From positions 1 through 61,615 of the forward strand of contig NZ_JACSYA010000033.1 in NCBI RefSeq assembly GCF_029870285.1: a stretch of DNA of 61,615 nt. The letters run 5' to 3'. A program made the translations under genes and the position numbers. Positions 10,401 to 17,858 of the stretch are shown here, piece by piece. The notes under the pieces were generated by a model, which was not told the origin of the DNA, did no database searches, and worked only from the letters and a program-made list of their open reading frames with translations. Source of the DNA: Delftia sp. PS-11. GTDB taxonomy: Bacteria > Pseudomonadota > Gammaproteobacteria > Burkholderiales > Burkholderiaceae_C. Within the stretch, counting starts at the first letter, position 1. The number at the start of each line of letters is the position of its first letter.

Positions 10401-10533
10401 CCGCCACCACGATCTTGCCGTCAGATTGCAGTATGACGCTGCCGCCCTCAGCATAGCCATTGCCCACCGACACCAGGAGTTTGCCGGTGCCTGCGGCAGA
10501 CGCAAAGGTGGGGGCTGTATTGGTGGTCGCCAT
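4480..10533 (-). CDS. Delta-60 repeat / RTX-type large surface protein
   Basis: 2017 residues from ATG 10533, preceded by GAGGG at 10-nt spacing; a longer frame to 10647 lacks this support. Domains: seven delta-60 repeats (~6-410, motif LQ-x-DGKIVVAG...FSLIRLN-x-DGTLD), a cadherin-like double module (~414-687), seven more delta-60 repeats (~696-1110) and a second copy of the module (~1114-1391). Then follow a Pro-rich linker (~1391-1455), a conserved beta-rich region, RTX calcium-binding nonapeptides (~1642-1698, e.g. GGAGDD, GGSGNDRLDGG) and a degenerate DUF4214-like tail to the C-terminus. Delta-60 repeats are believed to form beta-propeller blades, so seven per array suggests two seven-bladed propellers. 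There is no signal peptide, and the RTX repeats point to type I secretion and calcium-dependent folding outside the cell. Exact function is unknown. Confidence 0.9.
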   Translation of the reverse strand: MATTNTAPTFASAAGTGKLLVSVGNGYAEGGSVILQSDGKIVVAGSSDFDFSLIRLNADGTLDTSFGGNGTGKLIVPVGSDRDSGRSVILQSDGKIIVAGVSNNGSNEDFGLIRLNTDGTLDPGFGSNGTGKLLVPVGSWYDVGSGVALQSDGKIIVAGTSDSSGDLDFSLIRLNADGTLDPHFGGNGTGKLIVPVGSGLDWGSSVTLQSDGKIVVAGTSDNGRGLTGFSLIRLNTDGSLDTGFGAAGKLIVSVGSGGAGASSVVLQPDGRIVVAGTSDNDFGLIRLNADGTLDTSFGGQGTGRLIMSVGSGRDVGSSVILQSDGKMVVAGTSDNGSNTDFSLIRLNPDGTLDTGFGGQGTGKLLVPVSSSGRDWASSVALQPDGKIVVAGTSDNDFGLIRLNPDGTLDTSFAAPSTLDNAVAYTENAPPVLLDGSVAIFDAELAAQGHYGGSSITLARSGGANAQDVFGATGNLVFASNGDAVLSGTAIGSHAQSGGTLVIDFNDQATQTRINEALSALTYANTSDAPPASVTIGWTFNDGNQGGQGSGGAQVGTASTVVHITSVNDAPVIGNTAVSKTLVQNSFQSFVAADFGFTDVDTGDTLQSVTIVSAPLAGELFIDADQDGVRGAGERALGDGAQVDAADIDQLVFRPAADAVGNDYAGFTWTVSDGIADSANEGTMTLHVASAANTANTAPIFASAAGTGKLLVPVGNSRDEGHSAILQPDGKIVVVGGSDNGSNNDFGLIRLNADGTLDTSFGGNGTGKLLVPVGSSGDWAYSVALQSDGKIVVAGSSDNGSNNDFSLIRLNTDGTLDTHFGGQGTGRLMVPVSNNADDAHSVVLQADGKIVVAGVSFNGSNNDFSLIRLNTDGTLDPYFGSQGTGRLMVPVSSNADVAYSVVLQTDGKIVVAGGSDTGSGSNKDFSLIRLNTDGTLDTSFGGNGTGTLIVPVGGGSGGRGITLQPDGKMVVAGGSDSGSNKDFSLIRLNADGTLDTSFGGNGTGKLLVPVGNRDDWGGSVALQPDGKIVVAGSAHNGSYFDVGLIRLHANGTLDTSFGSNGTGKLIVSVGSASAVGKSVILQPDGKIVVAGVGGNGSNSDFGLIRVNPDGTLDTSFGVPTTLDNAVAYTENAPPVLLDGSVAIFDAELAAQGHYGGSSVTLARSGGANAQDVFDATGNLVFASNGDVMLSSTLIGSHAQSAGTLTIHFNDQATQTRINEALSALTYANTSDAPPASVTIGWTFSDGNTGGQGSGGARVGTGSTVVHITSVNDAPVIGHTAVSKTLAQNSFQTFAAADFGFTDVDTGDTLQSVTIVSAPLAGELFIDADQDGMRGAGEAVLGDGALVDAADIDQLVFRPAADASGNGYAQFTWTVSDGTADSANTGTMTLHVASAAAPTPPPAPKPPPAPTPPPSIAPPEGPTEPVEPTPPQPPSPPPHPEEAPTPTAPAPATVIVDGMPVSRTILPDGSVRTTVPVVSGDRVDTIGSPDTADIPLVMESAGQLLLDVGVPLGVGITAEGFASPQVAPAALASLIAHLQRVDGSNTPWVSDGNAFLATLPPTATLAVQKLTLTAPSGAIPAVPIRITGSASSSHEAVVIDARSLASGTMLQAESIDFMAIAGSVRVTGSGGNSFATGDASAQWMVLGAGDDILHGGAGDDTVGSLGGNDQVFGDAGNDIVFGGTGHDTLSGGSGNDRLDGGLGWDTALQSGALADYTLRTEGPFLVLTNKATGEVDRLKSIETVQFDTGPNLYIADSDAEAALAHIATRWLGRAPTAEEGAWAQQNSQLSDVQVAQAALRSSQGAALQGKSAEELVAGWKANAQIVRMDTVPERVQGTAGLDQVGYGLRWTDVHLARTGTGRWEGTSLVDGDMAEFVGIERMRLNDVSVALDTQGTAGKAAALLAVTLGAGAISDKSLAGQALAALDAGMSVQALGEVALRYAQTQQSKQFTAQETVQWLWKNSTGSEGTQVQLQPYVQQLQAGQVSGGDLVNAAVQHALAYPSAQLVGVMDSGLLYST
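6360..10533 (-). repeat. Internal ~2.07-kb tandem duplication in the delta-60 protein gene
   Basis: The gene contains two consecutive copies of [seven delta-60 repeats + ~275-residue module]. The start motif T-A-P-[TI]-F-A-S-A-A-G-T-G occurs at ~10520 and again 2070 bp further on at ~8450, and the module end V-A-S-A-A at ~8470 recurs at ~6361. The modules are nearly identical at DNA level, while the propeller arrays have drifted more. Confidence 0.85.
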
Positions 10534-10922
10534 CGGAGTGTTTCCCTCATGTGAAGTGTCAAGCGGTGTCGCTGTGCAAGGCGGTGGCCCGCTGCACAGC
10601 GCTCGGTCCGGCGGCCCGTGCCTGCGGGGGCTACGGGGCGGCGGCATGGCCTGATGCTGGCCTGCAATTGCTTGTGATTCACTTCATGGTAGCCAGCGGA
10701 GCACGGTTGCAACCATGGCTGGCGCCCATGCCTGCGCAGGTGGTCTGCTGCATGGCGCGCAGGGGCATGGGGCTGCGCATTGAGGGTGCAGGTTGCACCA
10801 GCGGCATGCCCTGTATTGCATGCAAAGCCTGCGCAAACAGCGCAGGCCCGGGGCGCCTGCATCGCCCGAGGGGGTCACGACTCAGGCAGCGCGGGCGATA
10901 GGGGCCCGCGCTGCCGGGGGCG
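10534..10922. other. Intergenic region upstream of the delta-60 protein gene
   Basis: 389 bp with no supported gene. It contains a good ribosome binding site for the delta-60 protein and the hairpin at 10885-10915 that follows the acyl-CoA dehydrogenase stop. I cannot point to a convincing sigma-70 promoter. Confidence 0.5.
10885..10915 (-). terminator. Strong GC hairpin after the acyl-CoA dehydrogenase gene
   Basis: A perfect 12-bp inverted repeat (GGCAGCGCGGGC / GCCCGCGCTGCC) with a 7-nt loop lies 7 bp past the stop at 10923. There is no T-run on either strand, so it may act as an RNA-stabilising 3' hairpin or an imperfect terminator. Confidence 0.6.
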
Positions 10923-12767
10923 TCAGAATGCGTCTTCGCTCATCTGCGCGCAGGTCATGTCGCGCTCGCGCACGACCTTGAGCCAGGCGCCGATCCTGGG
11001 CAGTTCGTAGCCAAAGAAATAGCGCATGGCGGCCATGCGGCCGGCGTTGGCGGGCACGGCCAGCGCGGCATCGCGCTCCAGCACGGCCAGAGACACATCC
11101 AGCCAGGTCCAGGCCAGCACCACATGGCCGAAGGCCTGCATGTAGGGCACGGCGTTGGCCAGGGCCTGTTGCGGGTCGCTGGTGGCCCAGGCGGCCTTGG
11201 TGGCAGCGCCCACGTCCTGCAGTGCCCTGGCCAGTTCGTTGGCATGGCCGGCCAGCTCGGGCCGGGCCATGGCGCGCTGGATGGTGCCGTTGATGCGCAT
11301 GGCCAGCAGTTGCAGGCCCTTGCCGCCTTCCATCAGCACCTTGCGGCCCAGCAGGTCCATGGCCTGGATGCCATGCGTGCCTTCATGGATCATGTTCAGG
11401 CGGTTGTCGCGCCAGTATTGCTCCACGGGGAAATCACGCGTATAGCCGTAGCCGCCATGGATCTGGATGGCCAGGGAATTGGCTTCCAGGCAGAACTCGC
11501 TGGGCCAGCTTTTGGCAATTGGCGTCAGCACTTCCAGCAGCAGCCGTGCCTCGGCCACGGATTCGGGCGTGCCCGTGTGCTGCTCATCGACCAGGCGCGC
11601 GCACAGCAGGTTGAGCGCCAGCGCGCCTTCGCAGTAGGACTTCTGCGCCAGCAGCATGCGTTTGACGTCGGCATGCTCGATGATGCGCGACTGGGGCCGG
11701 GTGGCATCCTTGCCGCCGGCGCCCGGCGCCCCTTGTATTGGCCGGCCCTGCGGGCGGTTTTGCGCATAGTCCAGGCTGGCGTGGTAGCCGGCCAGGCCCA
11801 GCATGGCAGCGGCCATGCCGATGGAGATGCGCGCCTCGTTCATCATGTGGAACATGCACTTGAGTCCCTCGCCGGGCTTGCCGACAAGGTAGCCGATGGC
11901 GCCCGGGCCGCCGCGCACCGCAAAGCGCCCTTCCCCGAAGTTCAGCAGGGTGTTGGTCGTGCCGCGCCAGCCCAGCTTGTGGTTGAGGCCGGCCAGGGCC
12001 ACGTCGTTGCGCTCGCCCGTCAGCCGGCCGGCGGTGTCCACCAGTTTCTTGGGCACGATGAACAGCGAGATGCCCTTGACGCCGGGCACGGGCTTGCCGT
12101 CGGGGCCGGGAATCTTGGCCAGCACCAGATGGATGATGTTCTCGGTCAGCTCATGGTCGCCCGCGCTGATCCACATCTTGTTGCCCTTGAGGCGGTAGCG
12201 CGGCCCCAGTTCATCGCTGTCAAAACCGGCACCATCGGGCTCGGCGCGCGTGGCGATGTCGCTCAGCGACGAGCCGGCCTGGGGTTCGGACAGGCACATG
12301 GTGCCCGCCCAGCGGCCATTGAATTCATTGGCGGCAAAGACCTGTTTCTGCATGTCCGTGCCATGGGCCATGATGGCATTGGCGTTGCCCGAGGTGAGCA
12401 TGTTGGAGCCGATGCTGACGGAGGCTGCCGCAAAGAAGCTGTTGGCCGCTGCCTCCACCACATAGGGCAGTTGCATGCCGCCGATGGCGTAGTCCTGCGC
12501 GGCGCTGAGCATGCCCGAGTCGGCGTAGGCCTGGCGCGCATCATGGGTGCACTGGGGCAGGATGACTTTCTCGCCGTCGAACTGCGGCTCCTGTGTGTCC
12601 ACGGTGCGGTTGAAGGGCGCGTATTTCTCGCGGGCGATGCGCTCGCAGGTGTCGAGCACGGCATCGAAGGTATCGCGCGAATGGTCGGCAAAGCGCGCAC
12701 GGCTGGTCAGCGTGTCGGCGCACAGCCAGTCATGGAGCAGGAAGTCGATGGTGGAACGCAGGCGCAT
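10923..12767 (-). CDS. Acyl-CoA dehydrogenase, DmdC/FadE-like long form
   Basis: 614 residues from ATG 12767 (M-R-L-R-S-T); an upstream in-frame start at 12824 is possible but less likely. Flavin-dependent alpha,beta-dehydrogenation of an acyl-CoA, the first step of a beta-oxidation cycle. Visible are the CLSEPQAGSSLSDI and KMWISAGDHE motifs of the central domain and the C-terminal catalytic region with IHEGTHGIQ, whose Glu is the likely base. The length (~600, against ~380 for short forms) and the extra C-terminal domain match the family that includes 3-methylmercaptopropionyl-CoA dehydrogenase, but true substrate cannot be read from sequence. It is the last gene of the minus-strand catabolic block, just after the thiolase. 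Confidence 0.9.
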   Translation of the reverse strand: MRLRSTIDFLLHDWLCADTLTSRARFADHSRDTFDAVLDTCERIAREKYAPFNRTVDTQEPQFDGEKVILPQCTHDARQAYADSGMLSAAQDYAIGGMQLPYVVEAAANSFFAAASVSIGSNMLTSGNANAIMAHGTDMQKQVFAANEFNGRWAGTMCLSEPQAGSSLSDIATRAEPDGAGFDSDELGPRYRLKGNKMWISAGDHELTENIIHLVLAKIPGPDGKPVPGVKGISLFIVPKKLVDTAGRLTGERNDVALAGLNHKLGWRGTTNTLLNFGEGRFAVRGGPGAIGYLVGKPGEGLKCMFHMMNEARISIGMAAAMLGLAGYHASLDYAQNRPQGRPIQGAPGAGGKDATRPQSRIIEHADVKRMLLAQKSYCEGALALNLLCARLVDEQHTGTPESVAEARLLLEVLTPIAKSWPSEFCLEANSLAIQIHGGYGYTRDFPVEQYWRDNRLNMIHEGTHGIQAMDLLGRKVLMEGGKGLQLLAMRINGTIQRAMARPELAGHANELARALQDVGAATKAAWATSDPQQALANAVPYMQAFGHVVLAWTWLDVSLAVLERDAALAVPANAGRMAAMRYFFGYELPRIGAWLKVVRERDMTCAQMSEDAF

Positions 12768-12866
12768 GGTGTGTCCAGGATCAAAAAAGCCGCAGGCGCC
12801 GTCGGGGACGCGTGCGGCGATCAAACAGGAAGGCGGCGCGCGGCGCCGCCCGGGCTGGGGTCAGGG

Positions 12867-14042
12867 TCAGAGCACCTCGAACACGCCAGCGGCGCCCATG
12901 CCGCCGCCGATGCACATGGTCACGCACACGCGCTTGGCGCCACGGCGCTTGCCTTCGATGAGGGCATGGCCCGTCAGGCGCTGGCCCGACACGCCATAGG
13001 GGTGGCCCAGGGCGATGGCGCCACCATTGACGTTGAGGCGGTCGTTGGGAATGCCCAGCTTGTCGCGGCAGTACAGCACCTGCACGGCAAAGGCTTCATT
13101 GAGTTCCCACAGATCGATGTCCTGCACCGTCAGGCCCAGCCTGGCGAGTACCTTGGGCACGGCAAAGACGGGGCCGATGCCCATTTCATCGGGTTCGCAG
13201 CCGGCCACGGCAAAGCCCAGGAAGCGGCCCAGGGGCGTGAGGTTGTTGCGCGCGGCATAGTCTTCGCCCACCACCACGCAGGCGCCTGCGCCGTCGGAGA
13301 ACTGGCTGGCATTGCCGGCCGAGATCAGGCCGCCAGGCAGTGCAGGACGGATGCCGGCAATGCCTTCCTGGGTCGTGCCTTCGCGCGTGCCTTCATCCTT
13401 GCTGCAGGTCACTTCCTTGGTGATCAGGCCGCGCACCTTGTCGGCCACGCCCATGGTCACGGTGATGGGAGCGATCTCGGCATCCAGCAGGCCGGCCGCC
13501 TGGGCTGCGCAGGCTTTTTGCTGGCTGGCAGCGCCGTATTCATCCATGGCATCGCGGGTGATGCCATAGCGCTTGGCGACCTGCTCGGCGGTCTGCAGCA
13601 TGCTCCAGTAGATCTCGGGCTTTTGCCGGGCCAGGGCCAGGTCCTGGATCATGTGCAGGTTCATCTCCTGCTGCACACAGGAGATGGATTCCACGCCGCC
13701 AGCCACATAGACATCGCCCTCGCCCGCGATGATGCGCTGCGCGGCGGTGGCAATGGTCTGCAGGCCCGAGGAGCAAAAGCGGTTGATGGTCATGCCCGAG
13801 GTGGTGATGGGCAGGCCGGCCTTGAGCGCGATCTGGCGCGCGATGTTCATGCCGGTGGCGCCTTCGGGGTTGGCGCAGCCCATGATGACGTCATCGACGG
13901 CGGCGGGGTCGATGCCTGCGCGCTGCACGGCGTGCTGCACGGCGTGGCCGCCCAGCGTGGCGCCATGGGTCATGTTGAATGAGCCCTTCCAGCTCTTGGC
14001 CAGAGGGGTGCGGGCAGTGGAAACGATCACGGCGGATGTCAT
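12867..14042 (-). CDS. fadA: Acetyl-CoA C-acyltransferase (thiolase), FadA-like
   Basis: 391 residues, the normal length for a thiolase. It performs thiolytic cleavage of 3-ketoacyl-CoA to acetyl-CoA and a shortened acyl-CoA. The catalytic residues are all visible: Cys90 in NRFCSSG, His347 in ALGHPYG and Cys377 in [10 protein letters not shown], plus NEAF. It lies between fadB (59 bp upstream) and the acyl-CoA dehydrogenase (about 100 bp downstream) on the same strand. Together the three genes supply a beta-oxidation cycle. Its separate stop and start spacings fit one polycistronic message. Confidence 0.93.
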   Translation of the reverse strand: MTSAVIVSTARTPLAKSWKGSFNMTHGATLGGHAVQHAVQRAGIDPAAVDDVIMGCANPEGATGMNIARQIALKAGLPITTSGMTINRFCSSGLQTIATAAQRIIAGEGDVYVAGGVESISCVQQEMNLHMIQDLALARQKPEIYWSMLQTAEQVAKRYGITRDAMDEYGAASQQKACAAQAAGLLDAEIAPITVTMGVADKVRGLITKEVTCSKDEGTREGTTQEGIAGIRPALPGGLISAGNASQFSDGAGACVVVGEDYAARNNLTPLGRFLGFAVAGCEPDEMGIGPVFAVPKVLARLGLTVQDIDLWELNEAFAVQVLYCRDKLGIPNDRLNVNGGAIALGHPYGVSGQRLTGHALIEGKRRGAKRVCVTMCIGGGMGAAGVFEVL

Positions 14043-14101
14043 GGATATTCCTTGTATGGCTGGTTTGCGTGGGTTCGCAAGGAGTTCGTGCGCCGCACGT
14101 C

Positions 14102-16201
14102 TCAGCTGAATTGCCTGCCTTCGGCCGCCAGGCGGGCCAGCAGCGGGGCGGGCTGCCAGAACTGGGCATCGTCGTTGGGGTTGGCGGCAAAGCGCTTCAT
14201 GGCCTGGACCACGTTGAACAGGCCCACTTCGCCTGCGTAGTGCATGGGGCCGCCGCGCCAGATGGGAAAGCCGTAGCCGGTCAGATAGACCATGTCGATA
14301 TCGCCGGACTTGCCTGCGATGCCATCTTCCAGGATGTGGGCGCCCTCGTTGACCAGCGCAAAGACCAGGCGCTGGACGATTTCCTCATCGGAAATCTTGC
14401 GCGGGGCAATGCCCAGTTCCTTGCGGTGGGCTTCGATCATCTGGTTGACCTGCTCGGAGGGAATGGCGTCGCGCTTGCCGGGCTGGTAGTCGTACCAGCC
14501 TGCACCCGTCTTCTGGCCATAGCGGCCCAGCTCGCACAGCTTGTCGGCCGTCTTGCTGTACTTCATGTCGGCGCGCTCGACGGCGCGGCGCTTGCGGATG
14601 GCCCAGCCGATGTCGTTGCCGGCCAGATCACCCATGCGGAACGGCCCCATGGCAAAGCCGAACTTCTCGATGGCCTTGTCCACCTGGGCGGGCGTGGCGC
14701 CTTCGTCCAGCAGGAAGCCCGCCTGGCGCGAGTACTGCTCGATCATGCGGTTGCCGATGAAGCCGTCGCACACGCCCGAGACCACGGCGGTCTTCTTGAT
14801 CTTCTTGGCCAGCTTCATGACGGTGGCCAGCACGTCCTTGGCGGTTTCCTTGCCGCGCACCACTTCCAGCAGCTTCATGACGTTGGCGGGGCTGAAGAAG
14901 TGCATGCCCACCACGTCCTGCGGGCGGCGGGTGAAGGCTGCGATCTTGTCCACATCCAGCGTGGAAGTGTTGGAGGCCAGAATGGCGCCGGGCCTGGCGA
15001 TCTCGTCGAGCTGCTTGAACACGGCTTCCTTGACGCCCAGCTCCTCGAACACGGCCTCGATGATGAGGTCGGCATTCTTGAGGGCGTCATACGACAGCGT
15101 GGTGGTCAGCAGGGCCATGCGCTGCTCGTATTTCTCCTGGGTGAGCTTGCCTTTTTTGACCTGGGCCTCGTAGTTTTTGCGGATGGTGGCCACGCCACGG
15201 TCCAGCGCCTCCTGCCGGGTCTCCAGAATGGTCACGGGAATGCCCGCGTTCAGGAAGTTCATGGAGATACCGCCACCCATGGTGCCTGCGCCGATGACGC
15301 CCACGGTCTGGATCTCGCGCACGGGGGTGTCCGAGGGCACGTCGGCGATCTTGGAGGCGGCGCGCTCGGCCATGAACAGGTGGCGCAGCGAGCGCGACTC
15401 GGGTGTCCACATCAGCTGCATGAAGGCGTCGCGCTCCAGCGCCATGCCTTCGTCGAATTTCTTGCGCGCGGCGTTCTCCACCGTGTCCACGCAGCGGGCC
15501 GGGGCCGGGTAGTTCTTGGCCATGCCCTTGACCATGTTGCGCGCAAACTGGAAGTAGGCATCGCCCTGGGGATGCTTGCAGGGCAGATCACGCACACGGG
15601 GCAGCGGACGCTTGTCGGCCACTTCCAGCGCGAAGCCCTTGGCTTCGGCCAGCAGGGTTTCGGCCGAGGCTGCCATTTTGTCGAACAGCTTCTGGCCGGG
15701 GATGGAGGCCAGCACCTCGCTCTTGACGGTCTCGCCGCTGACGATCATGTTCAGCGCTGTCTCCACGCCCAGCACGCGCGGCAGGCGCTGCGTGCCGCCA
15801 GCGCCGGGCAGCAGGCCCAGCTTGACCTCGGGCAGCGCCACCTGGGTGCCGGGCGCGGCCACGCGGTAATGGCAGCCCAGCGCCAGCTCCAGGCCACCGC
15901 CCATGCAGACGGTGTGGATGGCAGCGACCACGGGCTTGGACTGCTGGTCCAGCGTATTGATCAGCGACACCAGATGGGGCTCGCGGTGGGCCTCGTCCTT
16001 GCCGAACTCGTTGATGTCGGCACCGCCGGAAAACGCCTTGCCGGCGCCTGTGATAACGATAGCCTTGACGGCCGGATCGGCATTGGCCTGGTCCAGGCCC
16101 TCGACGATGGCGCGGCGCGTGGAAAGGCCCAGGCCGTTGACGGGCGGATTGTTCAAGGTGATGACGGCGATGGCACCGTCCACTTTGTATTCAGCAGTCA
16201 T
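14102..16201 (-). CDS. fadB: Fatty-acid oxidation multifunctional protein FadB/FadJ (enoyl-CoA hydratase / 3-hydroxyacyl-CoA dehydrogenase)
   Basis: 699 residues from ATG 16201, chosen for AGGGG 8 nt upstream and for the family start (M-T-A-E-Y). The N-terminal crotonase domain (~1-190) shows [10 protein letters not shown] and [20 protein letters not shown] with the two catalytic Glu positions. The NAD-binding 3-hydroxyacyl-CoA dehydrogenase domain (~300 onward) has [12 protein letters not shown] and [15 protein letters not shown], followed by two helical C-terminal dehydrogenase domains. It catalyses hydration of enoyl-CoA and oxidation of 3-hydroxyacyl-CoA. It is followed by fadA and the acyl-CoA dehydrogenase and preceded by the transporter genes. 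Confidence 0.94.
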   Translation of the reverse strand: MTAEYKVDGAIAVITLNNPPVNGLGLSTRRAIVEGLDQANADPAVKAIVITGAGKAFSGGADINEFGKDEAHREPHLVSLINTLDQQSKPVVAAIHTVCMGGGLELALGCHYRVAAPGTQVALPEVKLGLLPGAGGTQRLPRVLGVETALNMIVSGETVKSEVLASIPGQKLFDKMAASAETLLAEAKGFALEVADKRPLPRVRDLPCKHPQGDAYFQFARNMVKGMAKNYPAPARCVDTVENAARKKFDEGMALERDAFMQLMWTPESRSLRHLFMAERAASKIADVPSDTPVREIQTVGVIGAGTMGGGISMNFLNAGIPVTILETRQEALDRGVATIRKNYEAQVKKGKLTQEKYEQRMALLTTTLSYDALKNADLIIEAVFEELGVKEAVFKQLDEIARPGAILASNTSTLDVDKIAAFTRRPQDVVGMHFFSPANVMKLLEVVRGKETAKDVLATVMKLAKKIKKTAVVSGVCDGFIGNRMIEQYSRQAGFLLDEGATPAQVDKAIEKFGFAMGPFRMGDLAGNDIGWAIRKRRAVERADMKYSKTADKLCELGRYGQKTGAGWYDYQPGKRDAIPSEQVNQMIEAHRKELGIAPRKISDEEIVQRLVFALVNEGAHILEDGIAGKSGDIDMVYLTGYGFPIWRGGPMHYAGEVGLFNVVQAMKRFAANPNDDAQFWQPAPLLARLAAEGRQFS

Positions 16202-16327
16202 GCTGTTGTCCCCTATGCGATAGAAAAAGAACGATCGTGCGATTTTGATTGTAAAAAGAATATGCGCCGACACCACTGCGGTTTGTCCCAAGCGGGACAA
16301 GCACAGCAGCCCGGCCCACTGCAGCCA

Positions 16328-17023
16328 TCAGACCTCCAGCCACTCCTTGCGCACCTTCTGGTCGGCGCGCAGGCTGGCGGGCGTGCCGTCGAAGACGATG
16401 CGCCCATGGCCCATGACCAGGGCCCGGTCGGAGATATTCATGGCGATGGTCAGCTTTTGCTCGATCAGCAGCACGGACACGCCGCGCTGCTTGATCTTTT
16501 GCAGGTACTCGCCCACCAACTCGACGATTTTGGGCGCCAGGCCCTCGGTGGGCTCGTCGATGATGATCAGGTCGGGGTCGCCCATCAGCGTGCGGCACAG
16601 CGTCAGCATCTGCTGCTCGCCGCCCGACATCACGCCGGCCTCGGTGTGCTGGCGCTCTTTCAGGCGCGGAAACATGGCGTACATGTCATCGAACCCCCAG
16701 CGGCTGCCCCGGCCCTTGCCCTTCTGGCCCAGCAGCAGGTTCTGGTGCACGGTGAGGTTGGGAAACACATCGCGGCTTTCCGGCACATAGCCCACGCCCA
16801 GATGGGCGATTTCATAGGCCTTCTTGCCGTTCAGGCTCTGGCCCTTCCAGTCCAGGGACCCTTCCCAGTGCACCAGGCCCATGATGGCCTTGGCCGTGGT
16901 CGAACGGCCCGAGCCATTGCGCCCCAGCAGCGCCACGATCTCGCCGGGCTGTACCGCAAAGTCCACGCCATGCAGCACATGGCTCTTGCCGTAATAAGCA
17001 TGCAGATTGTTGATGTTCAGCAT
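16328..17023 (-). CDS. livF: HAAT-family ABC transporter ATP-binding protein, LivF-like, with Arg in Walker A
   Basis: 231 residues from ATG 17023 (GAGGA at ~9-nt spacing); a longer upstream frame overlaps livG and is rejected. It is the second cytoplasmic ATPase of a branched-chain-amino-acid-type (HAAT) importer. The signature motif (MSGGEQQ) and Walker B (LIIIDEP) are present. The Walker A motif reads GRNGSGRS, with Arg40 where the invariant Lys is expected; the DNA codon is CGT, so this is not a translation slip. It lies 10 bp downstream of livG. The fadB start is ~125 bp further on. Confidence 0.92.
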   Translation of the reverse strand: MLNINNLHAYYGKSHVLHGVDFAVQPGEIVALLGRNGSGRSTTAKAIMGLVHWEGSLDWKGQSLNGKKAYEIAHLGVGYVPESRDVFPNLTVHQNLLLGQKGKGRGSRWGFDDMYAMFPRLKERQHTEAGVMSGGEQQMLTLCRTLMGDPDLIIIDEPTEGLAPKIVELVGEYLQKIKQRGVSVLLIEQKLTIAMNISDRALVMGHGRIVFDGTPASLRADQKVRKEWLEV

Positions 17024-17033
17024 CTCGGATTCC

Positions 17034-17855
17034 TCAATGCGCACCGGCCTGTTGATCGGCCACTGATGAGCCCAGGTAGGCTTCCTGCACGCGCGCGTTG
17101 GCGCGCACGGCCTCGGGCGTGTCGAAGGCGATGACCTCGCCATAGACCACGACGGCGATCTTGTCGGCCAGGCCGAAGACCACGCCCATGTCGTGCTCCA
17201 CGGTCAGCAGGGTCTTGCCTTCGGTCACCTTCTTGATCAGCTGGATGAAGTGGGCGGTCTCGCTGTTGCTCATGCCGGCCGTGGGCTCGTCCAGCAGGAT
17301 GACGCTGGCGCCGCCGCCGATGGTGATGCCGATCTCCAGCGCACGCTGTTCAGCATAGGTCAGGTTCACCGCCAGCGTGTCGCGCTTCCTGTGCAGGCCA
17401 ATCATCTCCATCAGTTCTTCGGCCCGGCTGTTGGCATCGCGCAGCCTGGACAGAAAACGCCAGCAGCTGTAGCGGTAGCCCAGGCTCCACAGCACGCCGC
17501 AGCGCAGGTTTTCGAAGACGCTGAGCTTGGGGAAGATGTTGGTGATCTGGAAGCTTCTGGACAGCCCCATGCGGTTGATTTCATAGGGTTTCTTGCCGTC
17601 GATGCGCTGGCCGTTGAGCAGCACCTCGCCGCTGCTGGGCTCAAAGCGCCCGCTGATCAGGTTGAACAGCGTGCTCTTGCCCGCGCCGTTGGGGCCGATG
17701 ATGGCCACGCGCTCGCCAGGCCTCACGGCCAGCTGGGCGCCACGGATGATCTCGGCCTTGCCGAAGCGCTTGCGCAGGTCGCGCAGCTCCAGCGCGTAGG
17801 CGGCCTCGCCGGCTGCCGCTGCGGCACCGGGTTGTTCAATAGCGATACTGGACAT
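17034..17855 (-). CDS. livG: HAAT-family ABC transporter ATP-binding protein, LivG-like
   Basis: 273 residues. It has a normal Walker A (GPNGAGKST, Lys60) and Walker B (VILLDEPTAGM). The ABC signature at residues ~165-170 is LTYAEQ rather than the usual LSxGQ/LSYGQQ of LivG. The insertion typical of LivG between Walker A and the signature is present. It pairs with LivF to power the LivH/LivM permease. Only 3 bp separate its start from the livM stop, so the genes are surely co-transcribed. Confidence 0.92.
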   Translation of the reverse strand: MSSIAIEQPGAAAAAGEAAYALELRDLRKRFGKAEIIRGAQLAVRPGERVAIIGPNGAGKSTLFNLISGRFEPSSGEVLLNGQRIDGKKPYEINRMGLSRSFQITNIFPKLSVFENLRCGVLWSLGYRYSCWRFLSRLRDANSRAEELMEMIGLHRKRDTLAVNLTYAEQRALEIGITIGGGASVILLDEPTAGMSNSETAHFIQLIKKVTEGKTLLTVEHDMGVVFGLADKIAVVVYGEVIAFDTPEAVRANARVQEAYLGSSVADQQAGAH

Positions 17856-17858
17856 GGT

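Noticed and set aside
6900..10500. CRISPR array or non-coding tandem repeat
   Set aside because: The regular repeats code for delta-60 blades in one open frame, and the spacing varies by codons; there are no unique spacers.
16225..16240. Palindrome ACGATCGT before fadB as an operator
   Set aside because: Only 8 bp and common by chance in GC-rich DNA; no recognised regulator site matches.
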